Source: Pseudomonas sp. H9
GTDB lineage: Bacteria > Pseudomonadota > Gammaproteobacteria > Pseudomonadales > Pseudomonadaceae
Length of the DNA: 64,000 bases
Direction: 5' to 3'
Assembly: GCF_004353925.1 (NCBI RefSeq)
Contig: NZ_SMOK01000032.1
Span: 1 to 64,000 of the forward strand
Notes under the pieces: model-generated
Databases searched by the model: none
Seen by the model: the letters and a program-made list of their open reading frames with translations, nothing else
Told to the model about the DNA's origin: nothing
Shown here: positions 34,459 to 43,617 of the stretch, in pieces
Numbering within the stretch: position 1 is the first letter of the stretch
How the letters are laid out: each line of letters starts with the position of its first letter
Translations under genes and position numbers: made by a program

Positions 34459-35265
34459 ATGACCCCACGCCAAGCCTGTCTTGCCTGCCTGGAACGTGAC
34501 CCGGCTGCCTTGCTGGAGGCTGCACTATGGGTCGCAGTTGAACACGACAGTAGCGTCCAGCCTGCGGTTATCATGGCCCAGGTCAAAGCGCTGCAACAGG
34601 AGGTCAGCGGTGGGCTGCCGATGCTGCCGCTCAGCGAACTGGCCCAGCCGCTGTTACGCAGCCTCAACGCGCTAGGATTCCAGCAGGATGAATACCACCC
34701 GCTACGGCCCCAGGCGGCATTGCTGGATAAGGTTCTGGAACGGCGCCGCGGCCAGCCGCTTGCCCTGGCCTTGCTGACCCTGGAGTTGGCACATGGCTTG
34801 TCGATTCCGCTGGAAGGCGTGAATTTTCCCGGGCATTTTCTTTTGCGTGTGCCCGGTGCCGACCACCTGCTCGACCCTTGTGGTGGGCGCAGGCTCTACC
34901 CTGCTGACTGCCGCGAACTGCTCGGGCGCCAGTTTGGTCCACAGCTACAGCTAAACGCCGAACACCTGCAGACTGCCAGCCCTAAACAGATGCTCCAACG
35001 CCTGTCGCGCAACCTGCGTCAGTTGCATTCGACCCACGACGATGACCTCGCCGCACTCAAGGATGCCGAACGCGTGCTGCAACTCGGCCCCGCCACGGCC
35101 AGCGATTACCTGGCACGCGCCACCTTGTATCAGCACCTGGAATGCCCACAGGCCGAACGCTTCGACCTGGAGCATGCGTTGTTACTCAGCGATGACCCGA
35201 TACAGCGCCTGCGCCTGACCGAGCGGCTGGGGCAATTGCATCCCCCCACCCCCTCGGTGCACTAA
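34459..35265 (+). CDS. SirB1-family protein (transglutaminase-like plus TPR)
   Basis: A 268-residue protein. The N-terminal part shows the SirB1 pattern (NALGFQQDEYHPLRPQAALLDKVLERRRGQPLALALLTLELAHGLSIPLEGVNFPGHFLLRV) and the C-terminal part a TPR-like region. The transglutaminase-like Cys is not evident, so it is probably non-catalytic. Function unknown. Confidence 0.87.
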   Translation: MTPRQACLACLERDPAALLEAALWVAVEHDSSVQPAVIMAQVKALQQEVSGGLPMLPLSELAQPLLRSLNALGFQQDEYHPLRPQAALLDKVLERRRGQPLALALLTLELAHGLSIPLEGVNFPGHFLLRVPGADHLLDPCGGRRLYPADCRELLGRQFGPQLQLNAEHLQTASPKQMLQRLSRNLRQLHSTHDDDLAALKDAERVLQLGPATASDYLARATLYQHLECPQAERFDLEHALLLSDDPIQRLRLTERLGQLHPPTPSVH

Positions 35266-35275
35266 CACCACAGGT

Positions 35276-35902
35276 TCAGGGCGTGTCGGGCTGCCGCGCC
35301 GGGTGCGCCTGGATAAAGGCCGGGTGCTCCTCCGCCAGTGCAGCAACACGGCGGATACGCGGATAGTCAGCGAGGCTGATATTGAAGCGGTCTGCAGCAT
35401 ACAACTGCGCAATCAGGTAGATATCCGCCAGCCCTGGCTCTTCGCCAAAGCAATAGCCTTCATCACCGATCAGCTTCTCTACAGCCGCCAGCCCTTGGCT
35501 AATCCAATGCGCGATCCAGGCATTGACCTGTTCCTCGTTGAAACCCGAGCCACGCAATTGGTTAAGCACACTGACATTATGTAGCGGATGCACATCACAG
35601 CCGATCAGCGCCGCCACGCCACGGGCCCGGGCGCGCAGTACCGGATCCTGAGGCAGCAGCGCCGGCTGTGGATAAACCTCTTCCAGGTACTCGATGATCG
35701 CCGGTGACTGCACCAGTAATTCACCGGAGTCGATCCGCAGGGCCGGCACCCGGCCCTGCGGATTGAGCGCGAGGAAATCCGCCTGCCCTTGTTCGCCCTT
35801 GAGCAGGTTGACCGGTACGTATTGGTACTCCAGCTGCTTGAGCGCCAAGGCGAGCCTCACTCGATACGAGGAGGTTGAGCGGAAGTAGTTGAACAGATCC
35901 AT
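35276..35902 (-). CDS. maiA: Maleylacetoacetate isomerase
   Basis: A 208-residue zeta-class glutathione transferase. The SSYRVR motif near residues 10-15 binds glutathione, and the GRVPAL loop follows. It isomerises maleylacetoacetate to fumarylacetoacetate in tyrosine/homogentisate breakdown (called hmgC in P. putida). It follows the fumarylacetoacetase gene by 12 nt. Confidence 0.95.
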   Translation of the reverse strand: MDLFNYFRSTSSYRVRLALALKQLEYQYVPVNLLKGEQGQADFLALNPQGRVPALRIDSGELLVQSPAIIEYLEEVYPQPALLPQDPVLRARARGVAALIGCDVHPLHNVSVLNQLRGSGFNEEQVNAWIAHWISQGLAAVEKLIGDEGYCFGEEPGLADIYLIAQLYAADRFNISLADYPRIRRVAALAEEHPAFIQAHPARQPDTP

Positions 35903-35914
35903 GGCCCTGCCCTC

Positions 35915-37207
35915 TTACTTGGCTGGAAGAATCTTGCCGCGGCATTCACCGAAACCGATCGATGCCACACCCTCACGCACGCACCGGGCTCGCAGGATGA
36001 TCTCGTCACCATCTTCAAGGAACTTGCGCACCTCACCCGAAGCCAGTTGCACTGGCTCTTTGCCGCCCTGGGTAATCTCCAGCAGGCTGCCGAACTGCCC
36101 CGGCTGCGCGCCCGACAAGGTGCCCGAACCGAACAGGTCACCCGGTTGCAGCTGGCAGCCGTTGACGCTGTGGTGAGCGACCATCTGTGCGACACTCCAG
36201 TACATGCTCAAAGTATTGCTCAATGTCAGACGATGAGCTGGCAGGTTCTGCTCGCGCATACGCTCGGTCAGCAGCAGCACTTCCAGTTCGATGTCGAATG
36301 CGCCGTTGGCCTGGTCACGGGTGTCCAGCAGGTACGACAGCGGCTGAGGATCTCCTTCAGGACGCGCAGGCTGAGCACAACGGAACGGTTCCAGCGCTTC
36401 GGCGGTAACGACCCAAGGGGAAATCGTCGAGATGAAGCTCTTGGAAAGGAACGGGCCAAGTGGCTGGTATTCCCAGGCCTGAATATCACGGGCAGACCAG
36501 TCGTTGAGCAGACAGAAACCGGCAATATGCTCGGCAGCTTCGGCAACCGGAATCGCGTCGCCCATTTCATTACCCTGGCCAATCCAGATACCCAGTTCCA
36601 GCTCGTAGTCCAGGCGCGCGCACGGGCCGAAGCTTGGTTCACTCTGCCCGGCTGGCAGGGTTTGACCTTTAGGGCGGCGAACATCGGTACCCGACGGGCG
36701 AATGGTCGAGGCTCGGCCGTGGTAGCCAATCGGCACGTACTTGTAGTTTGGCAACAGCGGGTTATCGGGGCGAAATAGCTTGCCGACGTTTTTGGCGTGT
36801 TCGATACCGACATAGAAGTCGGTGTAATCACCGATCTGCGCAGGCAGGTGCAGTTGGCACTCACGGCTGGCAAGCAACAGTGGCTTCAGCGCAGCCTGAT
36901 GCTCGCTGTGCTCGCCGAGCAGTTCCAGCAGACGCTCACGCAGGGCAACACGGGCAACACGGCCAAGGGCGAAGAATGCGTTCAAGGCGCCGCCACGGGT
37001 CGCCTCGACGGCTACGCGGGCTTGACCTTCGAACAGACCGGCAGCCAGTACGGCTTCCAGATCAAGAATCGCATCGCCGATGGCCACGCCACAGCGTTTG
37101 GCCTGGTTCTGATGAGTGAAGATCCCCAGAGGCAGGTTCTGCAGTGGAAAATCGCGATGCCCGTTGGCGTGTTCGACCCAACTGCGGGCAATAGCGGACT
37201 GATTCAT
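35915..37207 (-). CDS. fahA: Fumarylacetoacetase
   Basis: A 430-residue fumarylacetoacetate hydrolase of full length. Metal and active-site residues sit in DYTDFYVGIEHAKNVG, RLDYELELGIWIGQGNEMG and NDWSARDIQAWEY. It yields fumarate and acetoacetate (hmgB in P. putida). Three nt after hmgA. Confidence 0.96.
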   Translation of the reverse strand: MNQSAIARSWVEHANGHRDFPLQNLPLGIFTHQNQAKRCGVAIGDAILDLEAVLAAGLFEGQARVAVEATRGGALNAFFALGRVARVALRERLLELLGEHSEHQAALKPLLLASRECQLHLPAQIGDYTDFYVGIEHAKNVGKLFRPDNPLLPNYKYVPIGYHGRASTIRPSGTDVRRPKGQTLPAGQSEPSFGPCARLDYELELGIWIGQGNEMGDAIPVAEAAEHIAGFCLLNDWSARDIQAWEYQPLGPFLSKSFISTISPWVVTAEALEPFRCAQPARPEGDPQPLSYLLDTRDQANGAFDIELEVLLLTERMREQNLPAHRLTLSNTLSMYWSVAQMVAHHSVNGCQLQPGDLFGSGTLSGAQPGQFGSLLEITQGGKEPVQLASGEVRKFLEDGDEIILRARCVREGVASIGFGECRGKILPAK

Positions 37208-37210
37208 GGG

Positions 37211-38512
37211 TTATCTCCGATGTGGGGTGAAGGTGCTCGGCAGTGTTGCCCAGCAACTATCGTAGTCGGCCTGCAGCTGCGGGCATTCAAGCGCATGGCG
37301 GCTCGGGCGCAGCACCTGGCTGGTCTCGAACATGAACGCCATGGTGTTGTCGATCTTGTTCGGCGCCAGCTCGACGGAAATGGCCTTGGCGCAGGTTTCG
37401 GCGTCGGGGCCGTGGGCGCTCATGCAACTGTGCAGGGACGCGCCACCAGGCAGGAAGCCTTCGGCCTTGGCATCGTATTCGCCCTTGATCAGCCCCATGA
37501 ACTCGTTCATCAGGTTGCGGTGGAACCATGGTGGACGGAAGGTGTTCTCGGCCACCATCCAACGCGGTGGGAAAATCACGAAGTCGAGGTTGGCCATGCC
37601 CGGCACACTGGTCGGTGAGGTGAGCACGGTGAAAATCGACGGGTCCGGATGATCGAAGCTGACCGTGCCAATGGTGTTGAAACGGCGCAGGTCATATTTG
37701 TAAGGCACGTTGTTGCCGTGCCAGGCGACCACGTCCAGCGGCGAGTGGTTGAGCTCGCAGCCCCACAATTCGCCGAGGAACTTCTGCACCAACTGCACCG
37801 GGCCTTGATGGTCTTCGTAATGCGCTACAGGCGCGAGGAAATCGCGTGGATTGGCCAGACCATTACTGCCGATCGGGCCCAGATCCGGAATACGCAGGGG
37901 CGCGCCGTGGTTTTCGGCGATGTAACCGCGTGCCTGGCTGTCGAGCAATTCGACGCGGAACTTCAAGCCACGCGGCAGCACGGCGATTTCCAGCGGTTCG
38001 ACCTCCAGCACGCCCAGCTCGGTGACCAAACGCAGGCGGCCCTGTTCCGGCACCAGCAGCAGTTCACCGTCGGCGTTGAAGAACACACGCTCCATGGAGC
38101 GATTGGCGCAATAGTTGTAGATGCTGATACCGGCAGGCTTCTCGCTAGCCGAATTGGCAGCCATGGCCACCCAACCATCAAGGAAATCGGTTGGCTCACT
38201 CGGAATTGGCTGTGGGCCCCAGCGCAGGCGGTTGGGCGTTACCGCGCCTAGCGGGCCGCCAGCCAGTTGCCGCTCCAGCCGCTCAAAGCGTGGGTGCAGG
38301 GCCGAGGGGCGAATGCGGTACATCCAGGTGCGGCGCAGCTCACTGCGGGCCATGGTGAAGGCGGTACCGGAGAACAACTCGGCATACAGGCCGTAGGGGG
38401 CCTTTTGCGGTGAGTTCTGCCCGACCGGCAGAGCGCCAGGCAAAGCTTCACTGGCGAATTCGTTACCGAAACCGCTCAAGTAATCGAGGACGGGGGTGCT
38501 TTCGAGGTTCAT
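37211..38512 (-). CDS. hmgA: Homogentisate 1,2-dioxygenase
   Basis: A 433-residue Fe(II) dioxygenase opening with YLSGFGNEFASEALPGALPVGQNSPQ, the family hallmark. The C-terminal part contains the iron-ligand region (PPRWMVAENTFRPPWFHRNLMNEFMGLI). It opens homogentisate to maleylacetoacetate. The ATG at 38512 is chosen for the family start MNLES; the frame extends upstream to 38614 without support. First gene of the hmgA-fahA-maiA operon. Confidence 0.96.
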   Translation of the reverse strand: MNLESTPVLDYLSGFGNEFASEALPGALPVGQNSPQKAPYGLYAELFSGTAFTMARSELRRTWMYRIRPSALHPRFERLERQLAGGPLGAVTPNRLRWGPQPIPSEPTDFLDGWVAMAANSASEKPAGISIYNYCANRSMERVFFNADGELLLVPEQGRLRLVTELGVLEVEPLEIAVLPRGLKFRVELLDSQARGYIAENHGAPLRIPDLGPIGSNGLANPRDFLAPVAHYEDHQGPVQLVQKFLGELWGCELNHSPLDVVAWHGNNVPYKYDLRRFNTIGTVSFDHPDPSIFTVLTSPTSVPGMANLDFVIFPPRWMVAENTFRPPWFHRNLMNEFMGLIKGEYDAKAEGFLPGGASLHSCMSAHGPDAETCAKAISVELAPNKIDNTMAFMFETSQVLRPSRHALECPQLQADYDSCWATLPSTFTPHRR

Positions 38513-38596
38513 CGAGCCTCCGGGCCCACTGCAGGCCGGTTGATGGCAGTTGGTTGCAAACCGTAGCCGGTGGCAACACCTCTGCGTTATTTTTAT

Positions 38597-38622
38597 CGTA
38601 ATTACATTACGCATAACGTAAT
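38597..38622. promoter_or_regulatory. HmgR operator candidates between hmgA and hmgR
   Basis: Two overlapping palindromes share one arm: CGTAATTACATTACG (38597-38611) and ATTACGCATAACGTAAT (38606-38622). They lie in the divergent hmgA/hmgR promoter, where an IclR-type regulator is expected to bind. Confidence 0.7.
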
Positions 38623-38685
38623 TTGATTGGCGAAGACCGTCAAGCTATAAAGACGCCCACCTGGACTACCCGGATCGAATGCACC

Positions 38686-39471
38686 ATGGCTAAAGCCAGT
38701 TCCCCCGCCGACAGCACCGGCAAACAGAAGGTCCGCTCGGCCGAAGTCGGCACGGATATCCTCAAGGCCCTGGCCGAGCTATCACCTTCCACCTCACTGT
38801 CGCGCCTGGCCGAGCATGTCGACATGCCTGCAAGCAAGGTCCACCGCTACTTGCAGGCGCTGATTGCCAGCGGCTTCGCCGAACAGAACCCGGCCACCAA
38901 CCACTATGGCCTGGGTCGTGAAGCTTTGCGTGTGGGCCTTGCAGCGCTGGCCGGGATGGACGTACTGAAAGTCGCGGCCATGCCCCTGTCGCAGTTGCGC
39001 GATGCACTCAATGAAAGTTGCTTCATTGCCGTGTGGGGTAATCAGGGAGCCACGGTGGTCAATATTGAACCGGCAGCCCGTGCGGTCACCGTCGTCACCC
39101 AGATCGGCTCGGTACTGCCGCTGCTCAGTTCGTCGACCGGCCTGGTGTTCGGTGCCTACCTGCCGGAACGCGAAACCGTCGAGCTACGAGACCAGGAGTT
39201 GGCAGCATCCGGGCACAGCGCTGGTGAATACGAAGCGTTGTTTGCCAGCATTCGCCAGCGCGGCCTGCACCATGTGCATGGATTGCTGATGCCCGGCGTC
39301 GATGCACTCTCGGCACCGGTGTTCAATGCCATGGGCCACATCGTCGCGGTGCTGACAGTGGTTGGCCCGACGTCGATCTTCCACGCTGACGAACAAGGCC
39401 CGGCCGCACAGCAACTACTGGCAGCCGCGAAATTGATCAGTTGGCGTATGGGCTACGAAGAAGCCCCCTAA
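38686..39471 (+). CDS. hmgR: IclR-family regulator of homogentisate catabolism
   Basis: A 261-residue IclR regulator. HTH: SLSRLAEHVDMPASKVHRYLQALIASGFAEQ (about 36-68). The effector domain ends in SAPVFNAMGHIVAVLTVVG. In P. putida the equivalent gene represses hmgABC until homogentisate appears. Divergent position and the palindromes fit. ATG at 38686 is chosen for MAKASS; the longer frame would cover the operator. Confidence 0.92.
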   Translation: MAKASSPADSTGKQKVRSAEVGTDILKALAELSPSTSLSRLAEHVDMPASKVHRYLQALIASGFAEQNPATNHYGLGREALRVGLAALAGMDVLKVAAMPLSQLRDALNESCFIAVWGNQGATVVNIEPAARAVTVVTQIGSVLPLLSSSTGLVFGAYLPERETVELRDQELAASGHSAGEYEALFASIRQRGLHHVHGLLMPGVDALSAPVFNAMGHIVAVLTVVGPTSIFHADEQGPAAQQLLAAAKLISWRMGYEEAP

Positions 39472-39725
39472 GTTTGCTTACAAAGGCTCACGGTCATTCA
39501 CAGGTTTCTGCGCTACTGTGAGCCGCATTGCACTGTTGCCAGCCGTGCAACAGAGAATGTCACAAATGGTTATTTTTCCTTACGGGTCAGCGGCTTATCC
39601 TGTTTGCATGGGCCGCAGCACCGCTGCCAGCCCTCTAGTCCGGGCACCTCAGGCGTGCACACCCCGCCTCCCGGCAACAGGTTCACCGACGTTGATTTTG
39701 AAGCTCCTTGATCTACGTCTTACTT
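39472..39725 (+). ncRNA. Candidate small RNA or 3'UTR between hmgR and 39726
   Basis: About 250 bases without a credible gene, ending in a very strong terminator. The sequence contains a possible stem GGCTCACGGTC...CTGTGAGCC near 39487-39524. It could be an independent RNA or the hmgR 3' end. No known Pseudomonas sRNA was recognised. Confidence 0.3.
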
Positions 39726-39752
39726 GGCCGCTGCTATGCAGCGGCCTTTTTT
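39726..39752 (+). terminator. Strong intrinsic terminator
   Basis: GGCCGCTGC-TAT-GCAGCGGCC, a perfect 9-bp stem with 3-nt loop, followed by TTTTTT. Reads on the plus strand, 255 nt beyond the hmgR stop. Confidence 0.88.
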
Positions 39753-39809
39753 ATCGCCCACCGGCAGAGGCGGGCTTACCGCGCAATTGCGGTGTGCCAG
39801 TTTGAATCG

Positions 39810-39834
39810 ATCGCGGGGCAAGCCCGCTCCTACC
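39810..39834. repeat. REP element with a degenerate partner
   Basis: ATCGCGGGGCAAGCCCGCTC at 39810. A decayed opposite copy (GCGGGCTTACCGCGCAATTG) lies at 39770-39790. Just past the stop of the 39838 membrane-protein gene. Confidence 0.82.
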
Positions 39835-39837
39835 GGA

Positions 39838-40188
39838 TCAATCGTCGTTATCGTCGAAGTGGAAGCGATGCAGCAGGCGATGTGCGATGGGGGCAAGAAT
39901 CAGGCCGATGCTGGCCACGAAAACCAAGCCCACATACAAGCCGTACGCAGCAAAGAACAGCTTGCCGCCCATGCTCTCGGGCAAGATCACCGGCCCTACC
40001 CCACCGAGCAGCAAGGTGGCGTTGAAGATTGCGTCGTGCAAGGGAATGTGCGGCTCGAAATACAGGTGGCCAAGCACGCCGAAGAGAATTGAGGCTACCA
40101 GCAACAAGCAAGCCGCCAGGACATGGCGCAGCATTCGAAAACGAAATTGACGAGGCGAAAGCACGGCCTCGGTCTTGGATTCGTACAT
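39838..40188 (-). CDS. Small conserved membrane protein of unknown function
   Basis: A 116-residue protein with two or three hydrophobic helices (HVLAACLLLVASILFGVLGHLYF; LFFAAYGLYVGLVFVASIGLIL) separated by GGVGPVILPESMGGK. The C-terminus is His/Asp-rich (HRLLHRFHFDDNDD). The ATG at 40188 has GGAG upstream; an ATG at 40212 is possible. No function recognised. Confidence 0.65.
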   Translation of the reverse strand: MYESKTEAVLSPRQFRFRMLRHVLAACLLLVASILFGVLGHLYFEPHIPLHDAIFNATLLLGGVGPVILPESMGGKLFFAAYGLYVGLVFVASIGLILAPIAHRLLHRFHFDDNDD

Positions 40189-40256
40189 CCTCTGTACTCC
40201 TGCGTCGGTCATGGCCGTCCAGCATAGGCAGGAACCAGTAGCGACCTCAACCTGCT

Positions 40257-40326
40257 GTAGGAGCGGGCTTGCCCCGCGATGGATCTAGACTGACCCACCG
40301 CAATCGCGGGGCAAGCCCGCTCCTAC
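40257..40326. repeat. Inverted REP pair overlapping a stop codon
   Basis: Two opposed REP copies (40257-40280 and 40303-40326). The CTAC at the right end supplies the TAG stop of the SDR gene (40323-40325). Confidence 0.9.
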
Positions 40327-41234
40327 ACGGCGAACTTCTGCAGGTTGGCCATCATTTGCTGTAGCGCCTCAAAGCTGTCGCGCGGGTGCTGCGCATCGGT
40401 AAAGTCACCCACCGCTTGCCAGTTGGCCGCCACATCTTCCGGGGTGAAGCCTTGATGTGGGTTGAAACCTACGCCCAGGCTGCGCTCCCAACGCACTTTA
40501 CCCACCCAGCCACCGCCGACTTCAAACAAACCGCCGCTGTCCTGGCACTGCTCACTGCCCAGATAAACCACCAGCGGGCTGATCAGCTCCGGTTTCAGTT
40601 GCTCAAACACCTGCTGCGGAATCAACCCTTCAGTCATGCGTGTACCGCCGGTGGGGGCGATGGCATTGACCAGAATGTTGTGTTTGCGCCCTTCGATGGC
40701 CAAGGTGCGGGTCAGGCCATAAAGGCCGAGCTTGGCCATGCCGTAGTTGGCCTGGCCGAAGTTGCCATAGATGCCAGACGTCGAGGCGGTGAAAATGACC
40801 CGCCCCCAGTTCTGTTCACGCAGGTGCGGCCAAGCTGCGCGAGTGATCTTGTAGGCGCCTTCAACATGCACGCGATAAACCTGGTCCCAGTCGCTGTCTT
40901 CCATCTTGTGGAAAGTTTTATCGCGCAGGATGCCGGCGTTGTTGACCACCACATCGACACGACCAAAGGTATCCAGTGCCTGCTCGACGATTCGTTGACC
41001 GTCGGCCACTGAATCATGGTTGGCCACTGCCGTGCCGCCTGCCTCACGGATCTCTGTTACCACGCGGTCTGCTGCAGAGGCGTTGGCACCTTCGCCATGG
41101 GTCGAGCCGCCCAGGTCATTGACCACAACCTGTGCACCGTGCCGCGCAAACAGCAAGGCATGGGCCCGACCCAGGCCGCCGCCAGCACCGCTCACAATCA
41201 CCACTTTATCGTCCAGGCGCACCGACTCGTTCAT
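40323..41234 (-). CDS. SDR oxidoreductase, hydroxyacyl-CoA dehydrogenase-like
   Basis: A 303-residue short-chain dehydrogenase. Cofactor loop: GAGGGLGRAHALLFARHGAQVVVNDLGG (about 14-41). Catalytic residues: Ser in FTASTSGIYG and Tyr-x3-Lys in QANYGMAKLGL. The NDLGG and long C-terminal extension resemble the dehydrogenase part of peroxisomal multifunctional enzyme 2. ATG at 41234 follows GGAG. The stop codon lies inside a REP. Confidence 0.85.
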   Translation of the reverse strand: MNESVRLDDKVVIVSGAGGGLGRAHALLFARHGAQVVVNDLGGSTHGEGANASAADRVVTEIREAGGTAVANHDSVADGQRIVEQALDTFGRVDVVVNNAGILRDKTFHKMEDSDWDQVYRVHVEGAYKITRAAWPHLREQNWGRVIFTASTSGIYGNFGQANYGMAKLGLYGLTRTLAIEGRKHNILVNAIAPTGGTRMTEGLIPQQVFEQLKPELISPLVVYLGSEQCQDSGGLFEVGGGWVGKVRWERSLGVGFNPHQGFTPEDVAANWQAVGDFTDAQHPRDSFEALQQMMANLQKFAV

Positions 41235-41363
41235 GCTCAACACTCCAGAGAAATCAGCAAGATATGCCTGAGTGTCAGCCAGCACCTGCCAGCACACAAT
41301 CAAGCGGGCTCAGGGTGAATGGCAGGCAATAAGGTCAGCAGATGATGCAACGCGCCCGGCCGC

Positions 41364-42269
41364 TCAGGACCAGGCCACCTTCTGCGCATCGTTTGCCAAC
41401 GTCTGCTCGCGAAACGCCAGGTAGTGGCGCAGCACCTGTGCCGGTGCTTCGGTATGGGGGTAATGGCCGATGCCTTGAAGCAACACAGTATCGGGATTGG
41501 GTACCAGTTCTTGATAGCGTTCCAGCATGTGGGCGCCAGAGATAGGGTCGACCGCGCCGTTGATAAACCGCAACGGGACGCCATCGTGCTGCAGGGCTGC
41601 GACCCAGCGCTCACGATGAACGACTCGCTCGGGTAAATAAGCGATCAACTTGTGCAGGATTCGCGTGCCGCGATTCGCCGTCATCAGGCTCCAGCAATCG
41701 TCCAGCGCACTTTCGCTGGGGTGCGTGCACGGGCCATAGATCTGAGTCACGTTACGCACCAGATCGTCACGCCCGAACGAACGCGCGACCAACCAACCCA
41801 ATCGACTGAGCAGCAACTTCTGAATCAGCAAGGTCCGATGCCGCTCAGGAAATAACCCGCCGTTGAGGAACACGCAACTGGCGATGTTCGCGAGCCCTTC
41901 ATAGTGGCGCGCCAACAGCTCCTGGGAAACGCTGCCACCGTAGTCGTGAGCGAATAAATGCACCGGCTGCTGAATTTTCAAGTGCTCGAGCAAGGCTTGC
42001 TGCAAATCGGCCTGCTCGATCAGGCTGTAGCGATGGTGCAGCGGTTTGGCTGAATCACCAAAGCCAAGCATGTCGCAGGCAATGACCCGATAGCGCTGGG
42101 CCAGTGGCGCCCACAGGTAGTGCCAATCCCAACTTGCAGTGGGAAACCCATGAATAAGCAGCAGAGGCTCACCCTGCCCTGCCGTCCAGTATCGAATGGC
42201 CTGGCCGCGGAACGAAAAATTCAAGCCCCGCGTACGCCAGACGCACAATGGAATCTCGGCCAGAGGCAT
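41364..42269 (-). CDS. Alpha/beta-hydrolase, haloalkane dehalogenase/epoxide hydrolase-like
   Basis: A 301-residue hydrolase. The nucleophile elbow is AHDYGG with Asp rather than Ser (about residue 112), as in haloalkane dehalogenases and epoxide hydrolases. The oxyanion part is HGFPTASWDW and the catalytic His is in GIGHYPHTEAP. A HPSESALDDCW cap region follows. Substrate unknown. It stands alone. Confidence 0.82.
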   Translation of the reverse strand: MPLAEIPLCVWRTRGLNFSFRGQAIRYWTAGQGEPLLLIHGFPTASWDWHYLWAPLAQRYRVIACDMLGFGDSAKPLHHRYSLIEQADLQQALLEHLKIQQPVHLFAHDYGGSVSQELLARHYEGLANIASCVFLNGGLFPERHRTLLIQKLLLSRLGWLVARSFGRDDLVRNVTQIYGPCTHPSESALDDCWSLMTANRGTRILHKLIAYLPERVVHRERWVAALQHDGVPLRFINGAVDPISGAHMLERYQELVPNPDTVLLQGIGHYPHTEAPAQVLRHYLAFREQTLANDAQKVAWS

Positions 42270-42456
42270 CAGTGTGCCCCCGATAAAAGCAGGAGCGTTG
42301 TGTTGAGCAAGGCATCAGTCGCGATCATTGCACTCACCTCGGCACATTCGTGTGCTCTACTGGGGGGACAGTCTAGTCAGCCCACGAACGAAGGTAAGTT
42401 GCATTGGCAGCCAGCTTATTGACCTTGTGAGTCAGGCCGTGAATTAGCGAGCCCGT

Positions 42457-43143
42457 TCACACGATAAGTGTCAGAAGCGGTGCAGCGAACAGGTTGAGCA
42501 ACCCAGTCAGCACCATCACCAACCCGGCCACAGAGCCCTCTTCCCCGCCCACTTCCTGCGCGCGGCTGACCCCGGCGCCATGCGCTCCCACCCCGAACAA
42601 CGCACCACGGGCCAGCGGTGTACGCAGCGGCAGGAACTTGAGCAGCACCCCGCCCAGCATTGCTCCCAAGACACCCGTAAACATCACGAATACCGCAGTC
42701 AGTTCAGGCACCCCACCCAAATCCTGAGCCAGCGGCATGGCAAAAGGTGTCGTGATCGAACGAGGCAGCAGCGACAGGCTCACGGCGTTATCCAGCGACA
42801 ACAGATGTGCCAGGCCCCAGGAACTAGCGATGGAAGCCGAACTGCCCACCAGCATGCCCAGCGCCAGTGCTGGCCAATGCCGCGCCAGCAGTGCGCGTTG
42901 CTGCCAGATGGGGATCGCAAACGCCACCGTGACCGGCCCCAGCACCGACATCAACCAATGGGTGTCACGCGAATATTCGGCGTACGCCGTGTTCAGGGGG
43001 ATGGCGATCGCCAGCAGCAAAACCGGCACCAGGATCAGCGGCGACAACAGGTAGCGCCCGGTACGTCGATACAACCAGCGGCTACCCAAGTAGGCCAACA
43101 GGGTCAGGGCCAGCCAGAAGAGCGGCATCGGTTCAAACGTCAT
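42457..43143 (-). CDS. lrgB: LrgB/CidB-family membrane protein
   Basis: A 228-residue protein with several helices and the LrgB signatures SLLPRSITTPFAMPLAQDLGGVPELTAVFVMFTGVLGAMLG and ARGALFGVGAHGAGVSRAQEVG. The family works with LrgA/CidA in murein hydrolase control or metabolite export. It overlaps lrgA by 11 nt. Confidence 0.9.
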   Translation of the reverse strand: MTFEPMPLFWLALTLLAYLGSRWLYRRTGRYLLSPLILVPVLLLAIAIPLNTAYAEYSRDTHWLMSVLGPVTVAFAIPIWQQRALLARHWPALALGMLVGSSASIASSWGLAHLLSLDNAVSLSLLPRSITTPFAMPLAQDLGGVPELTAVFVMFTGVLGAMLGGVLLKFLPLRTPLARGALFGVGAHGAGVSRAQEVGGEEGSVAGLVMVLTGLLNLFAAPLLTLIV

Positions 43144-43519
43144 GGCGCATTCTCCAGCGGCAGACCCACTCCACCGTGAGCGCCGTCAGCACCATGACAA
43201 CCAAGGTACTGATCCCGATCACCACCAAGATCCGCCATCCCTCGTCGCGCACCAGGCTGCCGTAGTCCAGCAGGCTCATCAGCGCAGGAATGAAGAACAG
43301 CAGCATTTCAGCCATCAGCAATCCGGCGCCTAACTGTAAGGTGGCCGGTTTCAGCAAGCCCAGGGCGAAAGCCACGAGCAGCAGCGCCAAGCCCATCACG
43401 CCACCGGGAATGGGCCAGCCCAGCCAAGCCGCCAACTGACCGCCGAATGCGTACAAGGCAAGAAATACCGTTAACTCGGCGAGCAGGCGTAGAAAGCGTT
43501 TGATGGATGCAGGTTTCAT
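43133..43519 (-). CDS. lrgA: LrgA/CidA-family holin-like protein
   Basis: A 128-residue protein with four helices and the family blocks GGQLAAWLGWPIPGGVMGLALLL and MAEMLLFFIPALMSLLDY. Forms an operon with lrgB. Divergent from a LysR regulator. Confidence 0.9.
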   Translation of the reverse strand: MKPASIKRFLRLLAELTVFLALYAFGGQLAAWLGWPIPGGVMGLALLLVAFALGLLKPATLQLGAGLLMAEMLLFFIPALMSLLDYGSLVRDEGWRILVVIGISTLVVMVLTALTVEWVCRWRMRHDV

Positions 43520-43595
43520 GGCAGGGGGACCTCTTCAAGGCTCTATTCTAGAGCCCAGGTCGCCACGCTAAAAACGAATTGTTAGACTAGCCTCA

Positions 43596-43610
43596 ATTCC
43601 ATAATGGAAT
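43596..43610. promoter_or_regulatory. Perfect 15-bp palindrome before the LysR gene
   Basis: ATTCCAT-A-ATGGAAT, ending 7 nt before the LysR ATG, in the short gap shared with lrgAB. A likely operator, perhaps for autoregulation. Confidence 0.5.
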
Positions 43611-43617
43611 CCAGATC

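Noticed and set aside
39518..39805. 95-codon frame between hmgR and the 39838 gene
   Set aside because: It runs through a perfect terminator and a decayed REP, has no ribosome site or conserved features.
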